A stretch of 64,000 bases of DNA from UBA7330 sp965243485. GTDB taxonomy: Bacteria > Bacteroidota > Bacteroidia > Cytophagales > Cyclobacteriaceae. Made by a program: the position numbers and the translations under genes. The notes under the pieces were generated by a model, which worked only from the letters and a program-made list of their open reading frames with translations, ran no database searches and was not told the origin of the DNA. Positions 1 through 9,381 of this stretch are shown here, in pieces (position 1 is the first letter of the stretch; every line of letters begins with the position of its first letter). The stretch lies in assembly GCA_965243485.1 (NCBI GenBank), contig CBDEVP010000001.1, positions 1 to 64,000 on the forward strand, read 5' to 3'.

Positions 1-984
1 CTAACCCATGGAGCGATTGAATATCTCAGGGAGTATGATCAGGAAAAGCCCCTGTTTATGGCATTGAGCTATCACAATCCGCACGACATCTGCATGTATT
101 CCAGAAAATCCGGCTGGTTCACTGAAAACGATTCTTTACTGGAAATCAGGTATTATGGATTCGAACACCGGCTTCCCGATGTGATTGGTACGCATCCCTC
201 GTTGATCGAAAAGCTCCCACCATTGCCGGAAAACCATGCAGTTCCTGAAAACGAGCCGGAATTCGTTACAGAAAAGAGATTGAATCACCTCGAATATGGC
301 CTTGAAACCAAACTCTCCTACGAGGAATTTGACGACCTGGAATGGCGGGGATACCTGCATGCGTACAACAGGCTCACCGAATTAGTAGACCAGGAGATCC
401 AAAAAATACTTTCAGCATTGAAAGACCATGGATTCCGGGAAAATACGCTGATCGTATTCACTTCCGATCATGGTGACGGAGCAGCCGCACACCAGTGGGC
501 TGCCAAACTGAGCCTGTATGAAGAACCCTCCACCATACCGATGATTGTCTCCTGGCCAGGTATAGAGAATCAGGGCCAGGTAAATGATCACCTGGTGTCG
601 CAGATTGACCTGGTACCTACCATGCTGGATTTTGCAGGGATAGACTGGTCAGGCCCAATGGCGGGCAGAAGCCTCGGACCCCTGATCAAAAAACAGGACC
701 ATGAATGGAGAGATTATATGGTCGTGGAACTGGCCGACTATAAGAAAGACAAATCCAGGAAAGGACGGATGCTCAGAACAAATCAGTTTAAATATAACCT
801 TTACAGCACTGGCGAAGAACAGCTCTTTGATCTGGATAATGATCCCGGAGAACTGATTGACATTTCATACAAAGCTGAATATGATGAAGTTAAAGCCCGG
901 TGCAGAAAAATGCTGGAAGACTGGGCCGTTGAAACGAATGATGAATTTACCATCGACCTCCTCCATAATGAACCACAAATTTGA
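1..984 (+). CDS. Sulfatase (family S1-like), C-terminal part, 5' end outside window
   Basis: The reading frame is open from base 1, so the N-terminal half with the formylglycine-forming Cys/Ser motif is not in the window. The visible 327 residues match the C-terminal half of an alkaline-phosphatase-fold sulfatase: the MALSYHNPHD stretch, then TSDHGDGAAAHQWAAK, which carries the metal-binding Asp-His and a conserved Lys, then an IPMIVSWPGI strand and a C-terminal subdomain ending in LFDLDNDPGE. Such enzymes remove sulfate esters from glycans, usually in the periplasm or outside the cell. It ends 19 bp before a GH106-like rhamnosidase on the same strand, so an operon degrading a sulfated rhamnose-containing glycan is likely. 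The signal peptide, the active-site Cys/Ser and the exact sulfatase subfamily cannot be judged from here. Confidence 0.88.
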   Translation, partial: LTHGAIEYLREYDQEKPLFMALSYHNPHDICMYSRKSGWFTENDSLLEIRYYGFEHRLPDVIGTHPSLIEKLPPLPENHAVPENEPEFVTEKRLNHLEYGLETKLSYEEFDDLEWRGYLHAYNRLTELVDQEIQKILSALKDHGFRENTLIVFTSDHGDGAAAHQWAAKLSLYEEPSTIPMIVSWPGIENQGQVNDHLVSQIDLVPTMLDFAGIDWSGPMAGRSLGPLIKKQDHEWRDYMVVELADYKKDKSRKGRMLRTNQFKYNLYSTGEEQLFDLDNDPGELIDISYKAEYDEVKARCRKMLEDWAVETNDEFTIDLLHNEPQI

Positions 985-1003
985 AACCCATCAAAACCAC
1001 CCC

Positions 1004-3964
1004 ATGAAAAAACATCCATTTTACAGCTTACTGCTCCTATATCTGCTATCCTTCCAAATATCACAGGCTCAGACTCCCTCCGTAAATAATCAGATCAGAC
1101 AAGAATTCAAATCACCCCCCATGGAAGCCTGGCCCAAGGTATACTGGTGGTGGTTGAATGGCAACATAGATACCGTAAGGATTGTGGAGGAGATCGATGC
1201 CATGTACGAGGCAGGGATTTCAGGTTTTGATATCTTCGAGATCGGAGCTGGCAGAAACGATACCCGGATGCCTGTGGGTGAGGTGGTGTTTATGGAGGAT
1301 CACTTTCTGCGCGCAGTGAAGATTGCAGTTGACCACGCAGGTCGCTACGGTATGAAGGTTGGTTTCAATATGGCCAGCAGCTGGAATGCAGGGGGTAAAT
1401 GGATCACCCCCGAACATTCGGCAAAATCCGTTTATTACTCCGAGTTGGAATGGACTGGAAAACCCGTTAAGCTGCCTTTTCCAAAAATTGTCAAAACAAG
1501 CACTGAAGGGAAGATCAAACTCGCCGAAGATGATCAGATACCTGATGTGAAATATGATAAAAAAGGGAGACCGGTTTATTTCAGAGAAATTGCTGTGCTT
1601 GCCATTCCTGCCGGTAAATCTCAGCTGGTTCCGGAAGACATCTTAGATGTAAGCCAATTTTTCGATCCGAAAACTGAAAAGCTGAATTGGGATGGACAGG
1701 GTTCCTACAGGATTGTCAGGTTCATCAGCTCAAACTCAGGAGAACAGCTGAAGCTTCCAAGCAAGAATTCAGAGGGACCCATCATCGATCATTTTAGTGC
1801 AGAGGCCACCACCTTCCATTTCAATTATGTCATTGATCGATTGAAGTCAGTGCTGGGTGATGACCTTGGCAGTACTGCCCTGAACAGCCTCTATCTGGCC
1901 AGCTACGAGGTAGTAGGAAACGTTTGGACAGAGAGTCTGCAGGAGACTTTTCAGTTATTAAACGGATACAGCATCAACCGGTATTTACCCGCTTTGTATG
2001 ACAAACAGATCTTCGCTGAAGAAACAGTTGCCCGTTTTAAGCGGGATTTCCAGTACACCCTTTCTGAACTGATGATCAACAACTTTTACCGGAAAGCACG
2101 GGAGATTGCCAATCAAAACGGCCTCCTGATCAACTCGGAATCCGGAGGGCCTGGGTTTCCCTTGCACAATGTGCCAGTGGAACCCTTGAAATCCCTTGGG
2201 GTCATGGACCTTCCGAGGGGAGAATTCTGGATCAAACACAACCGGCTGAACGCCGATGGCATTGACATTCTAAGGGTGGTGAAAGAAGTATCTTCAGCCT
2301 CGCACATCTACGACCGGGGAATTGTTGAGGAGGAGTCATTTACCTCCTTTCAGCACTGGCAGGAAGGGCCGGACGATATGAAATCCATGGGAGACCGGGC
2401 CTTTTGTGAGGGGATGAATCGCGTAGTGGTCCATGGCTGGAGCCACAACCCTGGCTGGATTGGCGCACCGGGAATCGTTTACGGTGCCGGAACCCACTAT
2501 AATGATAAGCGTATCTGGTGGCCCATGGTAAAACCATTTAACGAATACCTGGCCAGGCTATCAAATGTTTTCCAGAAAACTGACTTCTATGCCGATGTGC
2601 TCTATTATTACGGGGATGCAGTTCCCAATTATACCGGACATAAAAACAGCCGGTTCATGGTAGGTCCCGGGTATGATTATGAGGTGATCAACAACGAGAT
2701 ACTGCTTCAGCTTCAGGTAAAAAATGGAAACCTTGTTCTTCCGACAGGTGCGGAATTTAAGTTGCTGGCGATGGAGCCTGAAGGAAAGGTGAATCCGGAA
2801 ATCCTTTTAAAGTTAAAAGAACTGGCTGATCAGGGAGCTACCATCATCGCTGAAAAACCTCATGGGGTTTTTGAAAGCAGAAATAACCGTCAGCCAGTTG
2901 ATGCAAAAGCGACCATTGACCAATTATGGACAGAAATGAAACAGGCCAACACATCCAATCAGCATAAGATCCTGGCCGGTATCACCCCATTGGATATGCT
3001 GAAGCAATTGAACGTGACTCCTGACATAAAATACCCTGATGATGAGCTGTTCTTAGTTGATTACATCCATTACAAAAAGGATAATCTGGATTATTACTTT
3101 GTGCGCAACACCACCAATCAATGGATCTCCAGGGAAGTTAGCTTTAGACAAGCAAATAAGCAGGCAGAAATTTGGGATCCGGTTTCCGGTGAGATATCCA
3201 AGCCTAACATTTCCACCCCATCAGCCACTCACCTGACGATCCCGCTGACTTTGGCCCCCTACGGCTCGATCCTTGTGGTTTTTTCACCATCAGATGACCA
3301 AAATAAGTTCCGAAAGATTGTAAGCTACGATGGAAAGACTCCGGCGATCGTTCATCACGAGGAGGGCCTGATCATCCTGGATGAAGGCTTGATGGAGCTC
3401 ACAAATAACCAGAGATCAGAACATGTCCGAAACTATATAAAGAAAATACCGGTGGAGGGTGCCTGGGAGGCGTACTTCAACAATGCACAAAATACTGAAG
3501 ACAGGTACATTTTTCCAGAGCTCACTTCGTGGACTGATAGTGAGAACAAAGCAATAAAATACCACTCAGGCATGGCCAGATATGTAAAAACCTTTCAGTT
3601 TGACATTAATTCTATCCTGCCAGAGGGCAAACGCATCATGCTCGACCTGGGTGAACTTTCGGAAATCGCTCAGATCAGGCTAAACGGCATTTCCATGGGC
3701 ATCTGCTGGACCAAACCCTACCGCGTGGACATTACCGACACTTTGGTTCCCGGAGATAATACCCTTGAAATTGAAGTGGCCAATACCTGGTCAAACCGTC
3801 TGGTGGGTGATGCCCGGGGGGAAGGTGATTCAACATTTACAAACATCACTGCCACCTGCATTGATGGGCTAAATAAGCAACGAATTCCCTGGAAAGAGGT
3901 ACCACTCATTCAATCGGGGCTTTTAGGTCCTGTAAATATTTTTGTGTATAGCGTTTTTGATTGA
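1004..3964 (+). CDS. GH106-like alpha-L-rhamnosidase, secreted
   Basis: Predicted 986 residues from ATG 1004. The frame is open further upstream (to ATG 857 and 968), but only ATG 1004 gives a clean signal peptide (MKKHPFYSLLLLYLLSFQIS, cleavage near AQA/Q) and it avoids overlapping the sulfatase. From about residue 43 comes WPKVYWWWLNGNID followed by EIDAMYEAGISGFDIFEIG, the hallmark start of the GH106 catalytic barrel. The long middle region fits the family length of about 1000 residues. The last 130 residues form a GH2-like sugar-binding jelly roll (MLDLGELSEIAQIRLNG). GH106 enzymes hydrolyse terminal alpha-L-rhamnose. With the sulfatase 19 bp upstream and a GH78 rhamnosidase at 5700, the job is probably release of rhamnose from a sulfated rhamnan- or ulvan-like glycan. 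The substrate is inferred. Confidence 0.82.
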   Translation: MKKHPFYSLLLLYLLSFQISQAQTPSVNNQIRQEFKSPPMEAWPKVYWWWLNGNIDTVRIVEEIDAMYEAGISGFDIFEIGAGRNDTRMPVGEVVFMEDHFLRAVKIAVDHAGRYGMKVGFNMASSWNAGGKWITPEHSAKSVYYSELEWTGKPVKLPFPKIVKTSTEGKIKLAEDDQIPDVKYDKKGRPVYFREIAVLAIPAGKSQLVPEDILDVSQFFDPKTEKLNWDGQGSYRIVRFISSNSGEQLKLPSKNSEGPIIDHFSAEATTFHFNYVIDRLKSVLGDDLGSTALNSLYLASYEVVGNVWTESLQETFQLLNGYSINRYLPALYDKQIFAEETVARFKRDFQYTLSELMINNFYRKAREIANQNGLLINSESGGPGFPLHNVPVEPLKSLGVMDLPRGEFWIKHNRLNADGIDILRVVKEVSSASHIYDRGIVEEESFTSFQHWQEGPDDMKSMGDRAFCEGMNRVVVHGWSHNPGWIGAPGIVYGAGTHYNDKRIWWPMVKPFNEYLARLSNVFQKTDFYADVLYYYGDAVPNYTGHKNSRFMVGPGYDYEVINNEILLQLQVKNGNLVLPTGAEFKLLAMEPEGKVNPEILLKLKELADQGATIIAEKPHGVFESRNNRQPVDAKATIDQLWTEMKQANTSNQHKILAGITPLDMLKQLNVTPDIKYPDDELFLVDYIHYKKDNLDYYFVRNTTNQWISREVSFRQANKQAEIWDPVSGEISKPNISTPSATHLTIPLTLAPYGSILVVFSPSDDQNKFRKIVSYDGKTPAIVHHEEGLIILDEGLMELTNNQRSEHVRNYIKKIPVEGAWEAYFNNAQNTEDRYIFPELTSWTDSENKAIKYHSGMARYVKTFQFDINSILPEGKRIMLDLGELSEIAQIRLNGISMGICWTKPYRVDITDTLVPGDNTLEIEVANTWSNRLVGDARGEGDSTFTNITATCIDGLNKQRIPWKEVPLIQSGLLGPVNIFVYSVFD

Positions 3965-4040
3965 GTACACAAAAATCATATCATGAACTGAATTCGATCA
4001 ACTCAGATTCTTATCTGAATTATGTACATTTAAATAAAAA

Positions 4041-4217
4041 ATGGAAGGATTCACCGGTTTAGCCATTGCTGTCATAGCAGCCTCTCTGGCCATATGGGCC
4101 ATTATAGACGTTATACGGGGTTCAATGAGTATGAATCTTCGCATCCTTTGGATCATCGTAGTCATACTCTTTCCCGTAGTGGGACCTCTCATCTACTTCT
4201 TCAAGGGGAAAAAATAA
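4041..4217 (+). CDS. Small PLDc_N-domain membrane peptide
   Basis: A 58-residue ORF from ATG 4041 to TAA 4217. It has an N-terminal hydrophobic helix (GLAIAVIAASLAIWAII), a DVIRGS turn, then a second helix with the pattern LRILWIIVVILFPVVGPLIY and a basic tail. This two-helix layout with WxIIxVxLFPxxGPxxY is typical of the PLDc_N family, found alone as a small membrane protein or at the N terminus of cardiolipin synthases. Its function when solitary is not established. It ends one base before the stop of the convergent lipoprotein gene. The antisense frame here is longer but lacks family features. Confidence 0.75.
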   Translation: MEGFTGLAIAVIAASLAIWAIIDVIRGSMSMNLRILWIIVVILFPVVGPLIYFFKGKK

Positions 4218-4218
4218 C

Positions 4219-4608
4219 TTACAGGAAGAAATACCTTCCGTAGATGGATTCCATGTACTTGAAATACCAGTACAATTTGTAATTTACTTCCACTCCGTAA
4301 TTCTCATTCGGATCATAATTGATCTCATTGGTTATGGGACCCCCAGGTGTTCGGGCCATTTGATTCCATGCAGAAACGTAAGCTGCATTCTGCGTTTCAT
4401 AAAACCTCAGTGTGTGAAAATTAACTGGTTTTGCATTGGTCAAAAACCAGGACTCGAATCCTGCGTCCAAAACAACGATTTCATGCTTCTCATCATCGGT
4501 CTCCCGGATGATATTACTGCTAACCGACCTGGCTGCCCTGTTTGGTGCTGTATTGTAAGCACACCCAAAAAGAATTAGCGTCAATAAGAAAAATAGATAC
4601 TTTTTCAT
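4219..4608 (-). CDS. DUF6146-family lipoprotein
   Basis: Predicted 129 residues from ATG 4608; a TTG lies one codon upstream. The N terminus MKKYLFFLLTLILFGC carries a lipobox with Cys16, so a lipid-anchored envelope protein is expected. After a variable linker there is an IVVLDAGFESWFLTN segment, then an aromatic-rich region (ETQNAAYVSAWNQ) and the conserved tail GVEVNYKLYWYFKYMESIYGRYF. This pattern fits my recollection of DUF6146, a small family of uncharacterised Bacteroidota proteins. No catalytic motif is visible and the function is unknown. It is convergent with the PLDc_N peptide and divergent from the EamA transporter. Confidence 0.75.
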   Translation of the reverse strand: MKKYLFFLLTLILFGCAYNTAPNRAARSVSSNIIRETDDEKHEIVVLDAGFESWFLTNAKPVNFHTLRFYETQNAAYVSAWNQMARTPGGPITNEINYDPNENYGVEVNYKLYWYFKYMESIYGRYFFL

Positions 4609-4697
4609 CAATGGAAACCTCCATCTATATTACAATTGAATGGCATTTTTAGTTTCCAAAATGCCTATGATTTAGATTAGCCATCAAAATCAAAAAC

Positions 4698-5624
4698 GTG
4701 GCTCAAAGGCAAATCTCCTACCAGCTTCTGATCATCCTCTCGTTCCTCTGCATTTATGTCATCTGGGGTACTACCTACATGGCGATCAGGATCGGTCTGG
4801 ATGGCTTACCCGCTTTTTTGATGGCTTCTGTTCGCTTTTCGATCGCTGGTGTTCTATTGATTGGATATTGTATTTGGGCTGGTCAGAAATGGCCGAAATT
4901 TCATTCAATGGTGCAAAATGCCTTGTTTGGATTGATCATCATGGTGGGTGGTCAGGGTCTGCTGATCTGGTCTGAACAACACATTGCCACAGGATATGCT
5001 TCTGTACTTGTAGCCACTATACCCCTATGGTTTGTGATGCTCGACAGGAGTCACTGGAAGCTGTATTTTCATAATCCCTTTATTATCACAGGTGTGGTGC
5101 TGGGCCTCATCGGGATCATCACGTTATTTGGTGAAAAGCTTTCCAGTCAAAGTATAGGCACCTCCCAATTTGAATTAATTGCCACCATCCTCACCCTTCT
5201 TGGAGCGATTTGCTGGGTATATGGCACATTGTTGTACAAGACTTTTCCACCCAAAGATTCGATGTACCTTAATCTGGGATGGCAGTTTTTATTTGCCTCC
5301 ATATTTTCCCTGGTCATCAGCGGGATCCTAGGAGAGCACCATATTGCAGACTTCAGCAATGTGGGACTAAGAGAATGGAGCGCCATCCTTTACCTTTCTT
5401 TGGCGGGTTCAATCATCGGACTGGTGGCCTATACCTGGCTTCTGACCCAAAAACCGGCAGCCGTCGTAGGCACCTATGCCTTTGTGAATCCAATTATTGC
5501 CGTACTTATCGGTTGGCTATATGCCAATGAATCCATCTCCTCATTTCAATGGGCTGGTATGATCATTATTATTGTCAGTGCTGTCATGATCAACCTGAAG
5601 CGGAGACAGGTCCTTCAAAACTAA
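4698..5624 (+). CDS. EamA-family (DMT superfamily) transporter
   Basis: Predicted 308 residues, starting at GTG 4698. About ten hydrophobic helices form two EamA repeats. The first begins FLCIYVIWGTTYMAIRIGLDGLP, with the family hallmark WG(T/S)T-A-IR; the second ends in VGTYAFVNPIIAVLIGWL, the conserved YAFxNPxxA helix, followed by a basic C terminus (NLKRRQ). EamA proteins are inner-membrane permeases for small metabolites; the substrate cannot be read from sequence. It lies between two rhamnosidase genes, so it may be incidental or could export or import a sugar or metabolite. Start choice is supported by the hydrophobic helix starting immediately afterwards. Confidence 0.88.
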   Translation: MAQRQISYQLLIILSFLCIYVIWGTTYMAIRIGLDGLPAFLMASVRFSIAGVLLIGYCIWAGQKWPKFHSMVQNALFGLIIMVGGQGLLIWSEQHIATGYASVLVATIPLWFVMLDRSHWKLYFHNPFIITGVVLGLIGIITLFGEKLSSQSIGTSQFELIATILTLLGAICWVYGTLLYKTFPPKDSMYLNLGWQFLFASIFSLVISGILGEHHIADFSNVGLREWSAILYLSLAGSIIGLVAYTWLLTQKPAAVVGTYAFVNPIIAVLIGWLYANESISSFQWAGMIIIIVSAVMINLKRRQVLQN

Positions 5625-5699
5625 TATTCCGGGTAGGTCCAAGACGGTCATTTTATCAACGTTGAATATCTTTAAAGATACATTTCAACTCACTAACCC

Positions 5700-8600
5700 A
5701 TGAAGATCATAAACACCCTTCTTTTAGTCATTCTCTATTGTAGTTCATCAATAGCTCAGGACCTGAAGATCTACGACCTGTCGGTTGAGCACAAGAAAAA
5801 CCCAATGGGACTGGAAACCCAAAACCCCAGACTTAGCTGGAAAATCCGGTCCGAACAAAAGAATGTCTTACAGCAGGCCTACCGCATCCAGGTAGCGAGC
5901 GTCCGTGACTTCCCAACGACCGACCTGGTCTGGGAAAGTGGAAAAACAGAAAGCAGTGAATCTGTACTTGTTCCATATACCGGCAAAGCACTCCTTTCAG
6001 GCAACAGGTACTACTGGAGAGTGAAAATTTGGGATACCAAAGGCAATGAATCCTCCTGGAGTGAACCAGCTTTTTGGGAGATGGGTCTTCTCAATGACAG
6101 CGACTGGAAGGCAAAATGGATCGAGCCGGTACAGGAAGAAAAACCCAATGGCCCGGCCCTCATGGTTAGAAAAGAAATTTCATTAGACAAAGAGGTCACC
6201 AGGGCCCGGGCCTATGTGACCGCACATGGTCTGTACGAATTCTTCATCAATGGCAAGCAGGTGGGTGACCAGGTATTCACACCCGGATGGACGAAGTACC
6301 AGGAACGCTTACAGTATCAGGTCTATGATGTCACATCACACCTGAAAAAAGGAGAAAATGCACTCGGAGCCATGCTTGGGGACGGCTGGTATCGTGGGCA
6401 CCTGGCCTGGGAGGATAACTGGGGGGTCTATGGTAAAAAGCTTGGATTGCTTTGCCAGATTGAAATGGAATATGCCGATGGGACCACCGAAACGCTCATT
6501 ACGGACAGGACCTGGAAAGGCACATCAAACACGCCCATTGTGATGAACAGTCTCTACCATGGAGAAACCTATGATGCCAGAAAAGAGATCCCGGACTGGA
6601 CCTCACCGGAATTTGATGATCATGTCTGGGAAAACGTAAATGAAGCCGGGTATGGCTATGAGGAATTGATCCCGATGGAAACTGTGCCGGTGAGAAAAAT
6701 TGAGGAGATCAGACCCCTCAGGATCTGGAAAACCCCGAAAGGAACGCTGGTGGCCGACATGGGGCAAAATATGGTAGGATGGATCAGGCTGAAAGTGCAG
6801 GGAAGTGCAGGCACCACCGTCACCCTGCGCCATGCAGAGGTTCTTGATAAATACGGAGAATTCTACACTGAAAACCTCAGGGCAGCTGATGCCACATTGA
6901 AATATACATTGAGCGGCAAAGGCGAGGAGATCTACGAGGCCTCCTTCACGTTCATGGGCTTCCGGTATGTGGCCATCGAGGGGTTTCCAGGTGAGCTGAA
7001 GCCGGAAAACCTTACAGGCATGGTCATCCACTCTGACATGGAGCCCATTGGCACCTTCGAATGCTCGAATCCGCTGATCAACCAGCTTCAGAAAAATATT
7101 TTGTGGGGACAAAAAGGGAACTTCCTGGATGTGCCTACCGACTGTCCACAGCGGGATGAAAGGTTGGGCTGGACCGGAGATGCACAGGCCTTCGTGAGGA
7201 CCGCCGCCTACAACATGGATGTGGCTGCATTCTTTACCAAATGGCTGAAAGATGTAGCTGCAGAGCAGAGCGAGGAAGGAGCCATCCCCTTTGTGGTGCC
7301 GAATGTGCTTGGGAGTGTCCGGGCCTCGGCAGGCTGGGCCGATGTAGTGACCATCGCACCATGGACGATGTACAAAGTCTATGGAGACAGGCAATTGCTG
7401 GCCGACCAGTATCCATCCATGAAAAAATATGTGGATTTTGTGAGGCAGGATGCCGGTCGTGATTTCATCTGGAATAACGGAAGTGTATTCGGAGACTGGC
7501 TTTTCTACAAACCTGAACTCATTGAATGGCGGGTCCCGGACGGGCACACAGACCAGGACCTGATTGCTACAGCTTTTTATGCCTACAGCACACAGTTACT
7601 GATCAACGCTGCCGAAGTACTGGGCAAAGAGGAAGATGTAAAAACATATTCTGAGTTGCTTGTTGATATCAAAAAAGCCTTTAACGAAAATTATGTGACC
7701 CCGGCCGGCAGAGTCATCTCTCACAGTCAGACTTCCTATGTGCTGGCCCTGATGTTTGATCTTTTGCCCGACGATCAACGAAACAATGCCGTCAATTATC
7801 TGGTAGAAAACATCCGAAGCCGGGGTAATCATCTATCAACAGGATTTCTGGGAACCCCCTACATCTGTCATGTGCTTTCAGAAAACGGAAGGGCCGACGT
7901 GGCTTACGACCTTTTGCTTCAGGAAGATTTCCCCTCCTGGCTGTACCCGGTCAGGATGGGGGCCACAACGATCTGGGAGCGTTGGGACGGACAAAAGCCG
8001 GACAGTACTTTCCAGACAAAGAACATGAATTCTTTCAATCACTATGCCTATGGCGCTATTGGCGACTGGATGTACAGGGTGGTAGCAGGTATGGAGATCG
8101 GGGCTCCGGGATATAAGCACATTCTGATCCAGCCAAAGCCAAGTTCCAGGCTGGACTATGCGGAAGCCACGCATGAAAGCAAATATGGTGAGATCATCTC
8201 CGGATGGAAAATTGACAATGGGAATCTCACGGTTTATTGCACGATTCCGGCCAATACCACTGCCACAATCACCTTGCCCAGAACGAGTATCGAAAAGACC
8301 CGGGAGGACGGAAAGCCCATCACGACACTTTATCCCGGGGCAAAAGAGATTGACGGAAATGTAGTACTCGAGGTGGGGTCAGGAAGTTATGAGTTCACTT
8401 ACAACACAAGCCTCGCTGTAAAAGTGACCAAAGATGCCCCCGATCGGCTGGTAAACCTCATGAACACACTGGCAGCTAAGGAGACAAACCCATTGATGAA
8501 GCGGCATTTCCAAACAATTGCCAGACTGACCAAAGACACCACCCATGGTTTTGAAATCAGTGACGAGGATATTGAGTGGGCATCCAATGTGCTGAACTTC

Positions 8601-9311
8601 TTTGAAAACGGAGGAGAAGAGTGGGATACCTACATGAACGGTCCGCGACCGCTAATGATGTCATTTAAATCTCCTACCGATGGAAAGTACAGCTTTTACT
8701 GGCTGTTTGTTCCTAAGGATTTCAATCCGAAAAAGACCAAAAACCTTCCACTCTACGTCGAATTGCACGGCAGCGGTGGCGGGAGGAATAACAATCCCAG
8801 AAGGATGCTGTATCATCCCCTGCAACCGGAAGTGGCAGGGGTGACGAGCATGGGATATCGGAAGGAAGGTTTATTTATCTTACCATGGGGCAGAGGAGAT
8901 AAATTCTACCGGGACATCGCGGAAACGGACATTCATGAAGTGCTGGCCGACTTTGATCAGATGTTTAAAACAGATCCTGACAGGCAATATCTCTATGGCT
9001 TTTCCATGGGAGGAAATGGCACCTTCAAGATCGCACAAAAAACGCCGGATCGCTGGACAGCCGTGGGCATGTATTCCGCTGCATTTTTGCAGGAACCTAC
9101 CCGCGATGAAGCGTCTACGTTTAAAGACATACCAGTCTGGATGGCCTGGGGAGAGCTTGAGCGCTGGAAAGACAACAACGTGATACTGAAAGATCATTTT
9201 CAGAACCTTGGAGTAGAATTGAAATGGAAAGAGGTAGCTGACGTTGGTCATCGGTACCTGGGAGAATACCAGGAGGATATGCTGGATTGGCTGAATAGTA
9301 AGACGAAGTAA
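5700..9311 (+). CDS. Secreted GH78 alpha-L-rhamnosidase fused to a serine esterase-type hydrolase
   Basis: Predicted 1203 residues with signal peptide MKIINTLLLVILYCSSSIAQ. Residues about 22-135 form an N-terminal FN3-like domain, 150-300 the Bac_rhamnosid_N jelly roll (FINGKQVGDQVFTPGWTKY), and 355-440 a further beta domain. An (alpha/alpha)6 barrel of GH78 type then carries the diagnostic motif DVPTDCPQRDERLGWTGD at 477-494, with Glu487 the expected acid, and ATTIWERWDG near 760. A beta domain follows to about 900. The last 300 residues are a different fold: an alpha/beta hydrolase with an oxyanion-type LHGSGGG near 1019, nucleophile elbow GFSMGG with Ser1102, and a candidate catalytic His1184 in DVGHRY. 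That part resembles PHB-depolymerase/feruloyl-esterase-like enzymes. The protein probably couples rhamnose release to ester removal on one glycan. Ester type is unknown. Confidence 0.88.
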   Translation: MKIINTLLLVILYCSSSIAQDLKIYDLSVEHKKNPMGLETQNPRLSWKIRSEQKNVLQQAYRIQVASVRDFPTTDLVWESGKTESSESVLVPYTGKALLSGNRYYWRVKIWDTKGNESSWSEPAFWEMGLLNDSDWKAKWIEPVQEEKPNGPALMVRKEISLDKEVTRARAYVTAHGLYEFFINGKQVGDQVFTPGWTKYQERLQYQVYDVTSHLKKGENALGAMLGDGWYRGHLAWEDNWGVYGKKLGLLCQIEMEYADGTTETLITDRTWKGTSNTPIVMNSLYHGETYDARKEIPDWTSPEFDDHVWENVNEAGYGYEELIPMETVPVRKIEEIRPLRIWKTPKGTLVADMGQNMVGWIRLKVQGSAGTTVTLRHAEVLDKYGEFYTENLRAADATLKYTLSGKGEEIYEASFTFMGFRYVAIEGFPGELKPENLTGMVIHSDMEPIGTFECSNPLINQLQKNILWGQKGNFLDVPTDCPQRDERLGWTGDAQAFVRTAAYNMDVAAFFTKWLKDVAAEQSEEGAIPFVVPNVLGSVRASAGWADVVTIAPWTMYKVYGDRQLLADQYPSMKKYVDFVRQDAGRDFIWNNGSVFGDWLFYKPELIEWRVPDGHTDQDLIATAFYAYSTQLLINAAEVLGKEEDVKTYSELLVDIKKAFNENYVTPAGRVISHSQTSYVLALMFDLLPDDQRNNAVNYLVENIRSRGNHLSTGFLGTPYICHVLSENGRADVAYDLLLQEDFPSWLYPVRMGATTIWERWDGQKPDSTFQTKNMNSFNHYAYGAIGDWMYRVVAGMEIGAPGYKHILIQPKPSSRLDYAEATHESKYGEIISGWKIDNGNLTVYCTIPANTTATITLPRTSIEKTREDGKPITTLYPGAKEIDGNVVLEVGSGSYEFTYNTSLAVKVTKDAPDRLVNLMNTLAAKETNPLMKRHFQTIARLTKDTTHGFEISDEDIEWASNVLNFFENGGEEWDTYMNGPRPLMMSFKSPTDGKYSFYWLFVPKDFNPKKTKNLPLYVELHGSGGGRNNNPRRMLYHPLQPEVAGVTSMGYRKEGLFILPWGRGDKFYRDIAETDIHEVLADFDQMFKTDPDRQYLYGFSMGGNGTFKIAQKTPDRWTAVGMYSAAFLQEPTRDEASTFKDIPVWMAWGELERWKDNNVILKDHFQNLGVELKWKEVADVGHRYLGEYQEDMLDWLNSKTK

Positions 9312-9355
9312 TATACTAAATAAGATATTTTATATATTAGTAAAATATAATAATA

Positions 9356-9363
9356 TATATTTG
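9356..9363 (+). promoter_or_regulatory. Candidate -7 element (TAnnTTTG) of the ATPase pseudogene
   Basis: TATATTTG matches the Bacteroidota -7 consensus TAnnTTTG and lies 18 bp before ATG 9382 in very AT-rich DNA. No good TTTG at the -33 position was found, so support is weak. Confidence 0.3.
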
Positions 9364-9381
9364 TGATATATATTTATTCCA

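Noticed and set aside
857..1003. Longer N terminus for the GH106-like protein
   Set aside because: It would overlap the sulfatase gene by over 120 bp and bury the signal peptide inside the chain.
6603..7547. Minus-strand frame of 314 codons
   Set aside because: It lies wholly antisense to the GH78 gene, whose motifs are clear, and its translation is rich in His, Pro and Cys without family features.
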